Positions 12,629 to 23,965 of a stretch of DNA of 64,000 nt are shown one piece after another; position 1 is the stretch's first letter; each line of letters opens with the position of its first letter. The stretch is from Isoetes taiwanensis (taxonomy: Eukaryota > Streptophyta > Lycopodiopsida > Isoetales > Isoetaceae): the NCBI GenBank assembly GCA_021234155.1, contig JAJEKV010000036.1:8633426-8697425 (forward strand), read 5' to 3'. The notes under the pieces were generated by a model. That model worked only from the letters and a program-made list of their open reading frames with translations. It did not search any database and had not been told where the DNA came from. Made by a program: the position numbers and the translations under genes.

Positions 12629-13483
12629 AACGTTTCTCTTCCCCAACTCATCTATACATGCTTAACGATGTTGTTATGGATCGCTTGGAAAATATACATG
12701 TTTGCCAATAATTTTGTTAGAACAATATAATATTGTTTTATTGGTAAAATGATATGCTAGACATGATTATCTCTCAACGTAGAATCATTAAATGAATTTG
12801 TTATCACATAGGTTAAATGTAAAGCCGTGCCAATCTTTAGCTTGTGAGATAAGTGTGATGCTATATGTATGGCTCGTCGTAATGCAATTGGTGACATACT
12901 ATATGGATGCATAAAATTCCTACGTACAATATGCAACACATCCTATGACATTAGGGGCAATGCAAATACAATGGCCATGACGTTGATAAACAATTTGCAG
13001 ACCAGTGGTTCATGAATGCCATTCATCGCTTCTGACACCTGTATACCACTTCATCAATGTGTTCTCTTACAACCTCAAACGTTAAATCAGTGTCAAACTC
13101 AATCTTGATGAAAAACAAATAAATCTGTGTTGTATTCTCAGTTTTTAGATCAGAAACATACCCACATCTTATCTAGACATGGTTCAATTGACAAACTCAT
13201 GAGGAAATATACATGAATGTGAATCTGTTGTATGATCAATATCTCAAAAGAGAAATAATGATGAATTCTGAATCAGAAATATATAATCCCATCTTATGCA
13301 CACATAATTCATTGGACAAACTCAAATCAGCCCCATTCTGAGACTGGATTCATTTGCACATGCTGGGTTCCTTTACATATTTGTGTATCCACAACAAGCC
13401 TGTTTACCTGTGTGATATATATCTTTTGAAAAGGGCTTAAACGGCCCAAAAAATGATACCAATTTATTTATGTGCCTTCAAAC
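12629..13483. other. Intergenic DNA downstream of the zeta-toxin-like gene
   Basis: AT-rich, no conserved coding sequence seen. The last part probably contains the 3' UTR of the minus-strand gene that ends at 13484 or 13654. Confidence 0.4.
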
Positions 13484-15266
13484 TCAGGCTTGCAGCTCTT
13501 GGAAAATTGGAACATCCAAACCACTCTGTTTCTCTAGCCTGAAAACAGAGAAATCAGATCTGCTAAAATCATTGCAAACAGAAGAACCAAAATCACTGAC
13601 ATAGCCTCCTCTCAGGTCCAAAGAAGAGCATGAGCCACTAGAGTTTAGCTGATCTAGAGATGACAGGGAAGAAGTGCTTGAACACTTAGACGAATCTGAG
13701 AACTCAATGCTTGAATCTGGTGAAGAGACAGGGGAGGACTCAATAGAAAAGCTATTTTCCTTAGAAATTCTTGCCTGTGACCCCTTTCAGAAGACAAAAC
13801 AGTATCATTCCAAACTCTGTTATTAGTGGGAGCATCGTAAAGTTCCAAGACAGAACCTGCTTCAACATTCAAATGTCTCAACTGTTTAACTTCCTCAAAA
13901 GCCAAATCATCAACAACAAGCTTGCCTTGGCCATCCTTTATGCCAATGACTTCAGGAGGCTCCCCCATGTTGCTAGTAGAATATATCTTAACATGATCAA
14001 AGTACTCACAGTACCTTTCCAAAGATGCAGCAAACAGTTTATGACATCTCAATTGGCCTGGAATAGGGACTGACCTTTTAGTGATGATGGCGCGGCGGAT
14101 TCCGCGAACCACAGCGAGCAAGGGATTGCAAGTCACAGCTGCCAATTCAATCTTGTAAGGAAGTCTAACATGTTGAACCTTGAGAGCATGTCTATCATGT
14201 TCTTCCTCTACAGCTTCCCAATATTTTTCAATGGTCGAGCCATCCTCTGTTTGAACAAGGCCAGGTCCCATTCTATACCTTCTTCTATGTACATCTCTAG
14301 CCATTGCAATAGTCTGCAGAACAAAAGGCTCCCAGGACATGGTTCCATCAAAAATAACATCTCCGCCTTCATTTAGAGCAGAAACAAGTAAAGATGCAGC
14401 AGCCTGGGTAGAAGATTCATGCACAAGCTGGGATGCCTCTGCAATATCTCCATGCCCTGAACTTAAAGCTCTGTAAACTACATCTGTTTCTTTGAATTGA
14501 TCTGCCTCCACTACCACCGCATTGCGCGAAACCCCGGACCAAAATGGTTCTTCTAAAATTTTCTTTACCACTGTGCTTTTTCCAGCTCCCATTCCGCCTC
14601 CTATCATCAGTCGATCAAGGAAAACAAAATGACATCGTAGATGATGTAGAATTTGAGATCATGCTGGGCATTATACCTTGCCATGTTCTTTTTTTAGTAT
14701 TCTATCAAAGACAACATAAGATTTCGTCTAGCTCCTTCAAATACTCTTGGCAAATATTTGGATAGTGCAGAACAAACTCAACTAGAAAATTGGCACTCCC
14801 TACATCGAATTTTTTATTTGCTACAAACACATAATAATCCATACCTTTTGAGATGATGATGTTAGAATATCAAGAGGGTAAACGCTTCTTAATTCAATCC
14901 AGAACTAGGTGCGCAGCATGGGAAATAATAAGACTCTTGAATCTTGCTCCCTGCCTAGTTCCAGCATGGAGCGACTCAGCTGAAAGACAAAAGCAAATTA
15001 ATCAGGAATGCTTTGTTAGAGAGTGTTTCAAGACAAACCTTGCCATCTTCTGGCAGACCTAGCGCTGTGCTAAGCAGAGAATAACCAACTTCCGCCACAG
15101 ATGCGCTGCTCATACTTCTGCAGAAAAAAGGAATTGAGACCCAGGAAGAACCAACTAGACCAAGGCCGGAGGACAGATCCGGCAGCAAAGGAAACAAACT
15201 CGGTAGAAGGAAAGGGTCCGAGGACGGCTCCGTTTCCCTGCTGGCATTTTCTGCTAGCTTCACCAT
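13484..15266 (-). pseudogene. Zeta-toxin/P-loop kinase-like protein gene, probably disrupted
   Basis: The main exon (from about 14607) begins MIGGGMGAGKST, a Walker A motif, followed by VVVEADQFKETD and a VIFDGTMSW segment typical of plant zeta-toxin-domain ATP/GTP-binding proteins; function in plants is poorly known. Upstream exons are 15266-15039 (donor GTTTGT) and 14979-14845 (acceptor TTTCAG, donor GTATGG), joined in phase 0, and a third conserved stretch lies at about 14790-14690. Three faults are visible: an in-frame TAG (14907-14905), loss of frame just before the P-loop (about 14610), and a shift at a four-C run (13781-13784). The open frame stops at 13654, but the adjacent frame continues as a serine-rich tail to a TGA at 13486-13484. 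The 317-residue open frame is seen directly; the exon model and original tail are inferred. The domain is related to bacterial zeta toxins in fold only. Confidence 0.65.
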
Positions 15267-15532
15267 AGCTCCTCCTCAATAAATGCAAAAATGTTCCCCG
15301 AAATTTTTTTTTGACATTTGGCACGCATGCAATGGAGCATCAAGGAATCTTGAAGAATAGAATCAAAGTGAATGCTTTATATATGTTTTGAAAGGCTCTG
15401 TATAAAAAATGATTGCAGACACAATCTTTCAAACCTATCCTTGGGCGAAGCTTAAGAAATTTTCCTCGAACAGCCAAGGCTAATAATTTTATCATTGCCA
15501 CCATCTTTCAGATTTCCCACATATTTAGGTTT

Positions 15533-18376
15533 TTAAGCTGCCTTAATCGCATCGTCAGCATCTATATACTTGAAAATAAGAGATCCAAAACCACGGTCAA
15601 GGCTCTTAGTTCTTCCTTTTGGTTTCATCATCAGGCCATCTAGGCTGAAGCTTCTTGGCATGAATCCATTGAGGTCCAGCCGATGATCTCCCTCCCTCAA
15701 GCTAGCGGTCATGTATCCTGATGAGAGTCTTCCCGGCAACTCAGGTGGTGCATTTTTCGGGCTAGGGAATAAACTATCCTCTTTTGAACAGTCATTTAAA
15801 CTAAAAGCTTGATATTCAGCTTCAGCATCCCGAGATTTATCTTTCTTGTCAGGCTTCCATAAGCAATGCTCTCTATCAAACAACATGTCTGCACTGGCTG
15901 ATTTCCTCAAACCATTTTGCAGAAAAAATGAAAACTTATTATCTTCGCCATCGGCATTATCTTTCTGAGTATTACTGCTTCCATTTGATTTTAATCCTAC
16001 AGTTATGGTCAGAGGTTGTCCAACCTTTTGGTTGTTCATGGATCTTGTTTCAGTTTCTACACCATTTTCTACAACCTGCTGTGCATCCTTGTTATTATCT
16101 CCATGAGCTTCAAGTACTAAAACATACTTGGCAGCTGAAGCTGTCCTCATTAATGGTCCTCCTGCTTTAGTCCATGACAGATCCCTATTTTCAGGACCAC
16201 TATCGCTATCGCTGCCAACATGATTTCTAACTGGTTTTAACTTTCTTAGTGTTGGACCTCCCCATGGGCCTCCAGGCTGCAATGCACTTTCCAGACTATC
16301 TTCATCCAGTGAACCCCAGGAGCTCTCGCGCGCAATACAGTTCCAGGATGGTATCCTTTTGGCAGGTTGTACCCGGATGTTAGTTGAATATGATGTATTC
16401 CTTTCAGCTTCTTTTTTAGCCCTTCGACGCTTGTTAAGTTCCGAAACACATTCATCTAACATGAGCTCTATTCCACAATTGGCTTCAATAGCTGACAGCT
16501 TTGCCCATGTGCACCTCCTGCCTTGCATAATGTATTTTCGTAGCTCTGATGGCGTAGGATTTTGTATAATCTTTGCAAACTGCATGCCAGGAAAATGTAA
16601 GATGCCACATGAGAAAATTGAAATTTTACAAAACCTTTTGTTTCTTAACATGTTATAAGACATTTCTATCTCTCCATAGAAAAAGGTAAAAGAATAACCT
16701 ACTCAACTCAGACTGTATCCAGCGTACCTGGGCAAATGTGGCTGGCAAGACGATGGTCACATCTCCTTCCCAATCTTGAGCAAAGACTTTTGCAATCCCA
16801 TGCAAACCAAAACCCATCTCAACAACTTGATTACATCTGTGCTTGACCTCCATCTCCGCCAAGTGCGCTAACTGTACATAGACGAAAAAGAAAATATAAG
16901 GTAATGAATGCAAGATCTTACTTACAGCAAAAGGCTGCAATCAAACAAAGAGGCATCTGAGAAATGCATGCATACCTTGGCAGCAAAATTCCCACCATAT
17001 ACTCTGACAAGTTCTTTCAGCCTAAGCAGAGGTGCAGTGTGAGGGTTTGCTTGACTAACAATAAAATGATTTACATTGAACAACTCCTTAAGTTGCCTCA
17101 TGGGCAAATCACTTTCTAGGCCGCCGTCTCGCCACTTTCTTTGCCTGAGGCCTGGCTCTTCAGGTCCAACCTGTGATAAAGCATGATATGGAACAAATAG
17201 GCCCTGCCTATCCTTTGCCATCAACTCCTGTGCTTCAAAAAGACCAGGAAAAGCACAGGAAGCCGTCACTGCGCTCCAAATGACAACATGAGGTGATGTT
17301 AAATAATTTAACAGCCTTGGTGGCTCATGCCTCCTAGGAGAACAAACTGAAATTCCCAGCACTCTTCCTGAAAGATCATATTATGCTTCCTGGAATGTCA
17401 AATCCCCGATTAATTGCCGCAGCCTCCTCTGTAAAACTCCTATCTCCTGAACAAATCCTCTAGTCAAGATCCTATGTGCAATGGCAAAAATACTACCCAT
17501 GGAACTAAAAAAATTCATTTGCGGTGTTGGATCATCAAAAAAAATTTGCAGTTCTGCCCATGTACGTGTTGCCACAAAGGAGCATAGGATAGATCCGGCA
17601 CTTGCTCCAGCAATTACTCTGGGTAGAAGCTTGTGTTCAATTAGGGTTCGAACAACTCCCAAATGGAATAACCCTAGTGCTGCACCACCACTGAGAAGAA
17701 GTGCAGTCCTGCCAAATGCATGCCTCGTTTCATGAATAAAGGCAATCTTTTCTTCTATAGTCAGCTCCTCTGGATCTGCTGCAGAGATTGCCTGTAGATG
17801 AAGCTTCACCTCCTTTATGTATTCTTGAATAAGAGGAGGAGTTTGTAATCTTCCTTTATGAAGCTCTGGATTGCACATATTACCTAAATTTCTCACAAGG
17901 TCTGCTCTAAGGCAAAACATCATTTCTTCAATTCCACATTCTGTGCGCCTATGTCTCAGCTCATTTAGTTTGGCTCTCACAAGCTCTTCGTCATACAAAT
18001 GTGAGTCCTTTCGGCACCCACTTTCTTTCTCGAGCATACTAGCTCCAGATGCCCATTCTTCATACGTAGCTGCTGTTTGCATCATATTTTGTGCATATTT
18101 TCGGCTGAAGGCATGTTCAGCCTTGAGGTTGAGCGATTCTAGTCTTGATCGTCTTACTAGTAGACACCCTGCTCCAACCACAGCTGCCATTGAACCAAAA
18201 ACTAAGAAACCCAATTTCTTAACTCGTTGCAGCTGCCATGATGCTGTAGAACTAAGCAACCTCACCAGAAATTTCATCTGCTTACAGAACAGAACCTTAA
18301 GCGCCAAAGCCATTCCCCAAGTCGTTACGGGCCCAATTGGGAAGAGCTGGAGCTTTGCTTGGTCCGTGGATTCCAT
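15533..18376 (-). pseudogene. SDP1-like: SDP1-type patatin-domain triacylglycerol lipase, with in-frame stop
   Basis: Closely resembles plant SUGAR-DEPENDENT1, the oil-body-associated lipase that starts storage-oil breakdown. I infer exons 18376-16976, 16871-16728 and 16579-15533, all with GT-AG borders and phase-0 joins, giving about 860 codons (Arabidopsis SDP1 is about 825). Seen in order: a hydrophobic N-terminal segment, TYEEWA, DLYDEELV-like text, RADLVRNLGNMCN, the oxyanion/nucleophile region LLLSGGAALG and GASAGS (GXSXG), the Asp motif [29 protein letters not shown] and GRRCTWAKLSAIE. A TAA at 17383-17381 lies in frame between LTFQEA and YDLSGRVLG, where SDP1 proteins have no extra residue; it fits a 3-bp insertion. 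The second ATG (18376) is preferred over 18400 because it matches the family N-terminus. Unless the stop is an assembly error, the catalytic Asp half is not translated. Confidence 0.85.
17381..17383 (-). other. Premature TAA inside the SDP1 catalytic domain
   Basis: The codons read Gln-Glu-Ala-TAA-Tyr-Asp-Leu, and both sides stay in the same frame with full family similarity. A simple model is insertion of ATA into GCATATGAT. No intron signals flank it. Confidence 0.8.
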
Positions 18377-18789
18377 TTTAAAAAAAATTTCCCTTTGCAA
18401 TCAAATACCTGAACCTCGATCGAACAACTTCCCGCGATTATAATCCATGAACAACGCAGAGTGTTTATTTTATGCAGCAAACGTCCTTACCAAGATCAGT
18501 CAGCCACACTCGTAGCAGAAGATGAGCACTGTTTTATTTTGCAACCTGAAGGTCCCGCTGTCAATTCATAGATTACAGTCGTTCACTCCACTCGTTCATT
18601 TCGTGTTTAACACTTCTCTTAGACGAATCTCTTTCAACAAATCTGCAAATTTCTTTCGTGCGGATTATCTCATCCAAATAAAAATAGGAATGAATGACTT
18701 CCTCGATACACAGCTTGTGTCACGAATGCAACCTTTTTACTGCCATGAAAATGACTAGCTGACTCCTCAATCTTATCTATAGCAAGGCT
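18377..18789. other. SDP1-like upstream region
   Basis: Presumed 5' leader and promoter of the minus-strand lipase gene. No clear TATA box could be assigned. It is bounded upstream by a LINE relic. Confidence 0.3.
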
Positions 18790-20170
18790 TTAAAAACACG
18801 TAAACGGTGATTTGCATGATTCTTTGGATTGATTTTAATTCCCTTGTTGTCCATTGAACTATCACGAAGATCCCAAAGCAGACCACACTTATCGAGGTTG
18901 AGTTTGACTCTAGAAATTGGCTAAAATGATCACTGCAATCCAAAAAAGCATTCAAGCATTGTTGGAGATGGGGCCTTAAGCAAAACAAAAGTATTATTTG
19001 CATGGTGCAGAATGGTAAGCTGATTATCTAGTAGCAATTCAAATTCGTCCACAGTTCGGCCACACAGATGAAAAGATAAGGAGCTAGGGGGCATCCATGT
19101 CTAACTCCTTTCCTTATTGGAAAGAAAGCGTTAATCAACAAACTTGAGAAAGCCAATCTGTTTAAAGGCATAATCTTCTTATTAATGACCGGATGAATAC
19201 CAAAATAAGGTTAAGAGATCTGTCAAGGAAGTCCCATCTTATGATATCATAATCTCTTCTGCAATCTAGCTCGAGTACGAAACAACCTTGTTTGGAAAGC
19301 TTATTCCAGTGAAGGGCCTCACTGGGTGCAATACAATTATCCAAAATGTATCTACCAAGCAAAAAAAGTAGACTGACAATGACTGATATTTTCTTGCATG
19401 TGATGCATTATTCTGAGGGCAAGGATTTTCATATGTCGTGTTAGTAAGCAAAATTGGACTTCATTCCCCTATGGTTTTGGGCTCCTTGAATTTAGGAATG
19501 AGGGCGATTAGACTATCGGTATAAGCTAGGTAGAGAGCCCCTGCATTCCAAGCTCCTCAATGAAACTGAGAAAGTCTTCTTTCATGACAGTCCAAAAGGT
19601 TTATGGGGAAATGCCGTGAGGGCCTAGGCTCTTTTCCTTTTTCATTTTCCTGAGAATAAACAAGGTTTCTTGTTCATCTAGGTCTGCATAACTATCATCA
19701 TGGAGGTGGTAGTAGTAGGAACTTAAAAAAAAAAAAGATCAAGTTGTGCCTCTGTATTATCAGTCCCTTTAGACTTTAAAAAGCTCCAAATATTGTTTAT
19801 GGAACCCCGCTTAATTTCCTTTTTGGATACCACTTTCTGCCCATGCATAAAATAGAATTATTGATTACCCTATTTCTAGCTACCCTAAAGAAATAGTTGG
19901 AACTGTTAAAATCCACTTTAGCCCTCAATGCCCATGCCCTTAGTCTCTCTTTCCTCTATAATTTTAATATGATTCTTTAGCAAGACCTCTTATCTGTGCA
20001 AGCAACAATACCAGGGGAGAGAGAAGCTTGTGTCTGACCTCTTTCATATTGATCATAAGAGTGCTCTTTTTCTCAATAAGCGTCTGGTGGTTGGCTTTGC
20101 CCTATTGCTTACTCCTTGCACTTAAGCTTATTACTAAAATGTTTTATGGATCGGTAGACCCTACCCTTGG
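18790..20170 (-). mobile_element. L1-like LINE relic (reverse transcriptase region)
   Basis: Minus-strand fragments in several frames resemble plant L1 ORF2. They include KGVRHGCPLAPYLFI (the conserved R-G-x-R-Q-G-C-P-L-x-P block with H for Q), CFVLELDCRRDYDIIRWDFL (the D-x-x-K-A-Y-D-x-V-x-W region) and an upstream stretch with NNIWSFLKSKGTDNTEAQ. Many stops and shifts interrupt it and no poly-A tail or target duplication was found. It is old and inactive. Confidence 0.65.
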
Positions 20171-20339
20171 TTGTGAAAGATAGAACTGGGAACAATTGCA
20201 TATTAAACGGGAGTGTTACAACACTCCCTTTTCAAAGATTCCCTTTAAAAAACACACCAAGCTTCTAAAATTGACCTTTTTTTACTAAGGTTGAGAATTT
20301 CTAACGGTCAAAAAAAATTTTAAGACATCAATTTGGCAG

Positions 20340-22165
20340 TTAAAATAGTATTGTCAAAAAATGTTTACAATATAACAAGTCAAAGGTCGACATCATAGTC
20401 TTCCTCATTATTCTTGCTTGAAGATGGTGGCCCTGCTCTATCGTCTGCTCCATTTCAGGTGACTTAACATGCTCTTTTTCAGCCTTGTCTTCAGGATTGA
20501 CAACTAGAGCTACTTCATTCAACTCTGGAAAAGTGGCATCATCTTCTGTAGAGCTTGTGAAAGGAGGCTGTATCTCTAATGATATCATCTTAGCATATTT
20601 AGATGAAGATTTGGCTGCCAACTCTTGATTCTCAATGTCTATGTCCACAGCCACACAATTGCGGCCCTTCTTAAGTGCACAGACTATATAGTAGTATTAG
20701 AGCCTGAGAAAGCATCAAGTACTCAATCTCCTTGACGTGAAAACATGTCAATCAGAATGGTTGATTAGCTTCTGGGGCTTGTAGTAGTGATTTACAATTA
20801 TGCCCTGTGCATTTGGGTCTTGCAATTTCTGCAATACTGCAGAAACACTAACACATTGGAGTAGCCAGAGCAGGCAGGAGTGTTAATGTGCTCTATCGAC
20901 CTTTTGCCATCGAAAGTCCAGTAAGCAACATGAAGATATTCCACTTTGTTTAACAATCTGGGGCCTCTAGCATGGTAATTTATATTGATTTTGTACCTAC
21001 AAAATGAAATAAGTGTAGTTAGTCGGAAGAATGAAATTGCAGTGCAATTTAATAGCTAAGATTGAAGTTTCCTATTCTATAATAGAAAAGGAAAGCACGA
21101 AAGACAATAAGTAAACGGAAACTACAAAGTAAGAACACAAGCATGGAAAAATATAATTGTGTATTTTGGAATATTAAACTCACCATACTAAATTCTCGTA
21201 CCCTGCTTGAGCAAGAGAGCCGAAGTGGTTTTTGAAGCTGGATTCAACAAGATCAGCTTGCATACTAGAGTGAAACATAACCAGCTACCAATGTCTAGTT
21301 GTTGTGATCTGCTTCAGGCCATTTGATGAAGCCGTCATATTCAGAGTGCTTGAAGTGTTGGTCATCGTATCGACTATCTTTTATATTAAAGTCATAGGGA
21401 ATGTCAATAATGACGAGAGTACGGTCCTGAGGTTTAACAGTTCCCGCCAACTTAGTGCAACCCCCATGGATGATCGAGAAAAGGTTGTTTTGGTCAAACA
21501 TGCTAAAGTTCTCATAGTCAAAGGCTGTCACTTCCAGAGTCCTCCTACCTACTAAGGTCCTTTGCTCCCGAGTCATCCTTACTAGGTGTGCATGAAGCCC
21601 TCTGAAAGGTATTTATTTTAATTTTTAATTTTTTTTGGAAAAAAGAAGGTAAACTTATTAAGTGGGTAAGAAGAACTAGTAGCTAAACAAGTGTTCAAAC
21701 CAAAGACCTACCCAGCCCTCAAAATTTGGAGCGTACTAGATGATACACTCATCAGATGTGGCCACAGGGTAGAGTTCTCTGCACCTTTGCCAGGTTTGCA
21801 CGTCTAATTGTTCCATCAAACATATATTTGACATGTAATGACATTCTTTTGGCTGGTTTACAAAGCATAAACACAAGAGAAATAAGAAACTATATTTTAG
21901 AATACGCAACTAAAGTCCACAAAGCAGCAAAAGCAAACAAGGAATAAACATATTTTGAAATACGGACTTACTTGTGAAACTCCTTTGACATCTCTTCCAA
22001 GATGAATTCTTTGTCCACCATCTTCTGGAGCAGCCTTTCGAGCAAACCAAAATCTTTAAACTCTTGCAGCTCCCTCCAAATAGTAATGGCAATCTCCTTT
22101 GGAACATTAGAGCTATTTTTCTTTTTGAAGACCTTTCCTTTGCTTTTGAGTTCACCATGTTAAAG
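20340..22165 (-). pseudogene. Beta-class DNA amino-methyltransferase-like gene, copy 1 (decayed)
   Basis: Three inferred exons splice in phase: about 22165-21972 (ends at GTAAGT), 21601-21184 (acceptor TTTCAG, donor GTGAGT) and 20996 to about 20340 (acceptor TTGTAG). The second exon has LVIIDIPYDFN, a variant of catalytic motif IV (D/S-P-P-Y). The third has a KPQKLIN stretch like motif X, then VLDAFSGSNTT and KKGRNCVAVDID, the AdoMet-binding motif I region. The order IV, then X-I, is that of the beta class (N6-adenine or N4-cytosine methylases). An acidic tail (TEDDATFPELNE) follows. Frameshifts and stops near 20700-20830 and 21290 break it. Related N4-cytosine enzymes are known from bdelloid rotifers and Marchantia; identity with those is not established here. 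Confidence 0.6.
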
Positions 22166-22564
22166 ATTTCATTTTGTAGGTCCCAAATTTGCAAAATATA
22201 AGCGAAGTGTATTTTAGAATACACTACATCAATGAACCTTGCTAATGAAATGCAAAAAGCCACAAAAAAACTGCAAAGCAAACCAGCTATTCCAGAATAT
22301 TGATGGACTACTTGAGTTCAGAAGAGCGAAAAAGAATGACTGTGCCTTGCTATTCCAGAATACAAAGTTATTCACCCTGCCCTCCCTGAAGCCAATTGAA
22401 ATCTGTTGTCGTGGCCAATAAGTGATGCCCTTTTGTAAGCCTCGTCATATTTAAGGAAGGAAGGAAGGTTCTTTTATCATCCGCGGAGGCCAATAGGCAA
22501 CACTCAATGGCACACGCCTCTTTCAGCTCTAGGAAATATGCTGGTTTCTTGAGGTCTTCACCTC

Positions 22565-22835
22565 AGGAACATTGCCACCATCTTAAAGATTTCCAACATA
22601 TTTAAGTTTTTAAGCTGTCTTATTCTCATCATCAGCATCTATATATTTGAAAATAAGAAATTCAAAACCACGGTCAAGGCTGTTAGTTCTTCCTTTTGGT
22701 TTCATCATCATGCCATCTAGGTTGAAGCTTCTTGGCATTAATCCATTGAAGTCCACCTGATGATCTCCTTCTCTCAAGCTAGTGGTCTTGTATCCTAATG
22801 AGAGTCTTCCTGGCAACTCAATGGATTGTCCTCTC
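22565..22835 (-). pseudogene. Duplicated fragment of the SDP1-like last exon
   Basis: The frame 22816-22610 (PGRLSLGYKTTSLREGDHQV through SLDRGFEFLIFKYIDADD) matches the C-terminus of the lipase at about 15740-15533 almost residue by residue, including its stop and some downstream bases. Nucleotide differences are scattered (roughly one in ten by eye). It lies between the two methyltransferase copies on the same strand, so it was probably carried by a segmental duplication or element rather than being part of a gene. Confidence 0.85.
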
Positions 22836-23344
22836 CTGAAAAAACAAAGTTACCTAGCACTTTTGACCTATTTTTATAAAAATAAGCACCAAACAAAAAA
22901 GTCGCAGTTCAAATAGCACAATACAAAAAGAGAAGGATACTTTTTGCTATATGTCATACTAAAAAAGTACACTTATTTAGAATACAAAATTGCAATGGAA
23001 AGGAAGAATGTCTATGCGCGCATAGACAAAGTTATAGTTCAATAATTTAACAGAGTAAAATGGGTACATAGATTAGGGCAAAAGTATGTTGGTGGGTATC
23101 AAAAGCAGGCGTCCGGACACATGCTGACAGCACTCATATAGCACCCCATATGGCAGCTTGTTTAAGGTGTTACTGGTACTAGCACACGGTAATTAGGTAA
23201 TCAATAGAAATATGTAACAACTCCAATTAATAACAAGTGGAATACTATGATAGAATAGTACATCCAGGGTGCTGATCTAAGTGCTGGGGCCGCGTTTTTT
23301 TGATACCCACTAGCATACTTTTGCCCATTAATAAACTTCTTTTG

Positions 23345-23965
23345 CACAAATTAAATATCAAGAGGGACTGACTTCTCTGCAAGTTCTTCCTCTGAAATTG
23401 GAGGAGAGGAAGGCTTAGTAGAAGTGTCAGGAATATCTTCCTCGGAGTCCTCGGCATTCTTCACCTCCTCAACCTTATGAAGTTCTTCAGCCGGAATAAG
23501 GTCGACGAAGTCGGCCGAATCGTAAGTGTTGCTGGTGAGTGGCGGCAAAGGCTCCGAGCTCGATAATCCCAGATTACCATCCTTATCCTTGAGGCCAAGC
23601 ACCTGCTTTTCGTCTGGCAAACTGTGCAGAGAACTTATTCTGGTTTTATATAAGTAACCGAATCCTTATCAATGTCATTCGCAAGGCAATTGCGACCGTT
23701 CTTTAAAGCACAAGCCAACATGGTGCGAGACCCTGAGAAGGCATCAACGATACAATCCCCTAGCTATGAAACCATCTCCAGAAGAGTATTAATAAGTTGT
23801 TGAGGCATTTGATAAGGATTCACTATACATCCATGGTGAACTGGGTCTGTTAATTTTTGAATGACTGCTGGGCATTGTAATACATTATGCAAATCCATTC
23901 TAGCAGTATTATAGTGCAAGATGCTTCTCTGTCCAGCAAGGTTATGGTAGCCAATGTGCATCTGT
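23345..23965 (-). pseudogene. Beta-class amino-methyltransferase-like gene, copy 2 (3' part)
   Basis: Minus frame 23961-23764 ends CIVNPYQMPQQLINTLLEMV (motif X-like), then an in-frame stop, then GDCIVDAFSGSRTMLACALK and NGRNCLANDIDKDS (motif I and the following acidic residue). After a short break comes an acidic tail 23620-23345 (EEVKNAEDSEEDIPDTSTKP). It aligns with the last exon of copy 1 (20996-20340) over the HVAYW/HIGYH, DPxxxGxIVN and DAFSGS blocks, but the two copies are well diverged. Motif IV is absent here, so only the 3' exon is represented. Confidence 0.6.

Noticed and set aside
13654-14607. Zeta-toxin-like gene considered as part of a toxin-antitoxin module
   Set aside because: Intron-containing plant-type gene with no antitoxin partner; similarity is to plant zeta-toxin-domain P-loop proteins.
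17871-18443. 190-codon plus-strand frame
   Set aside because: Antisense shadow of the conserved first exon of the SDP1-like lipase.
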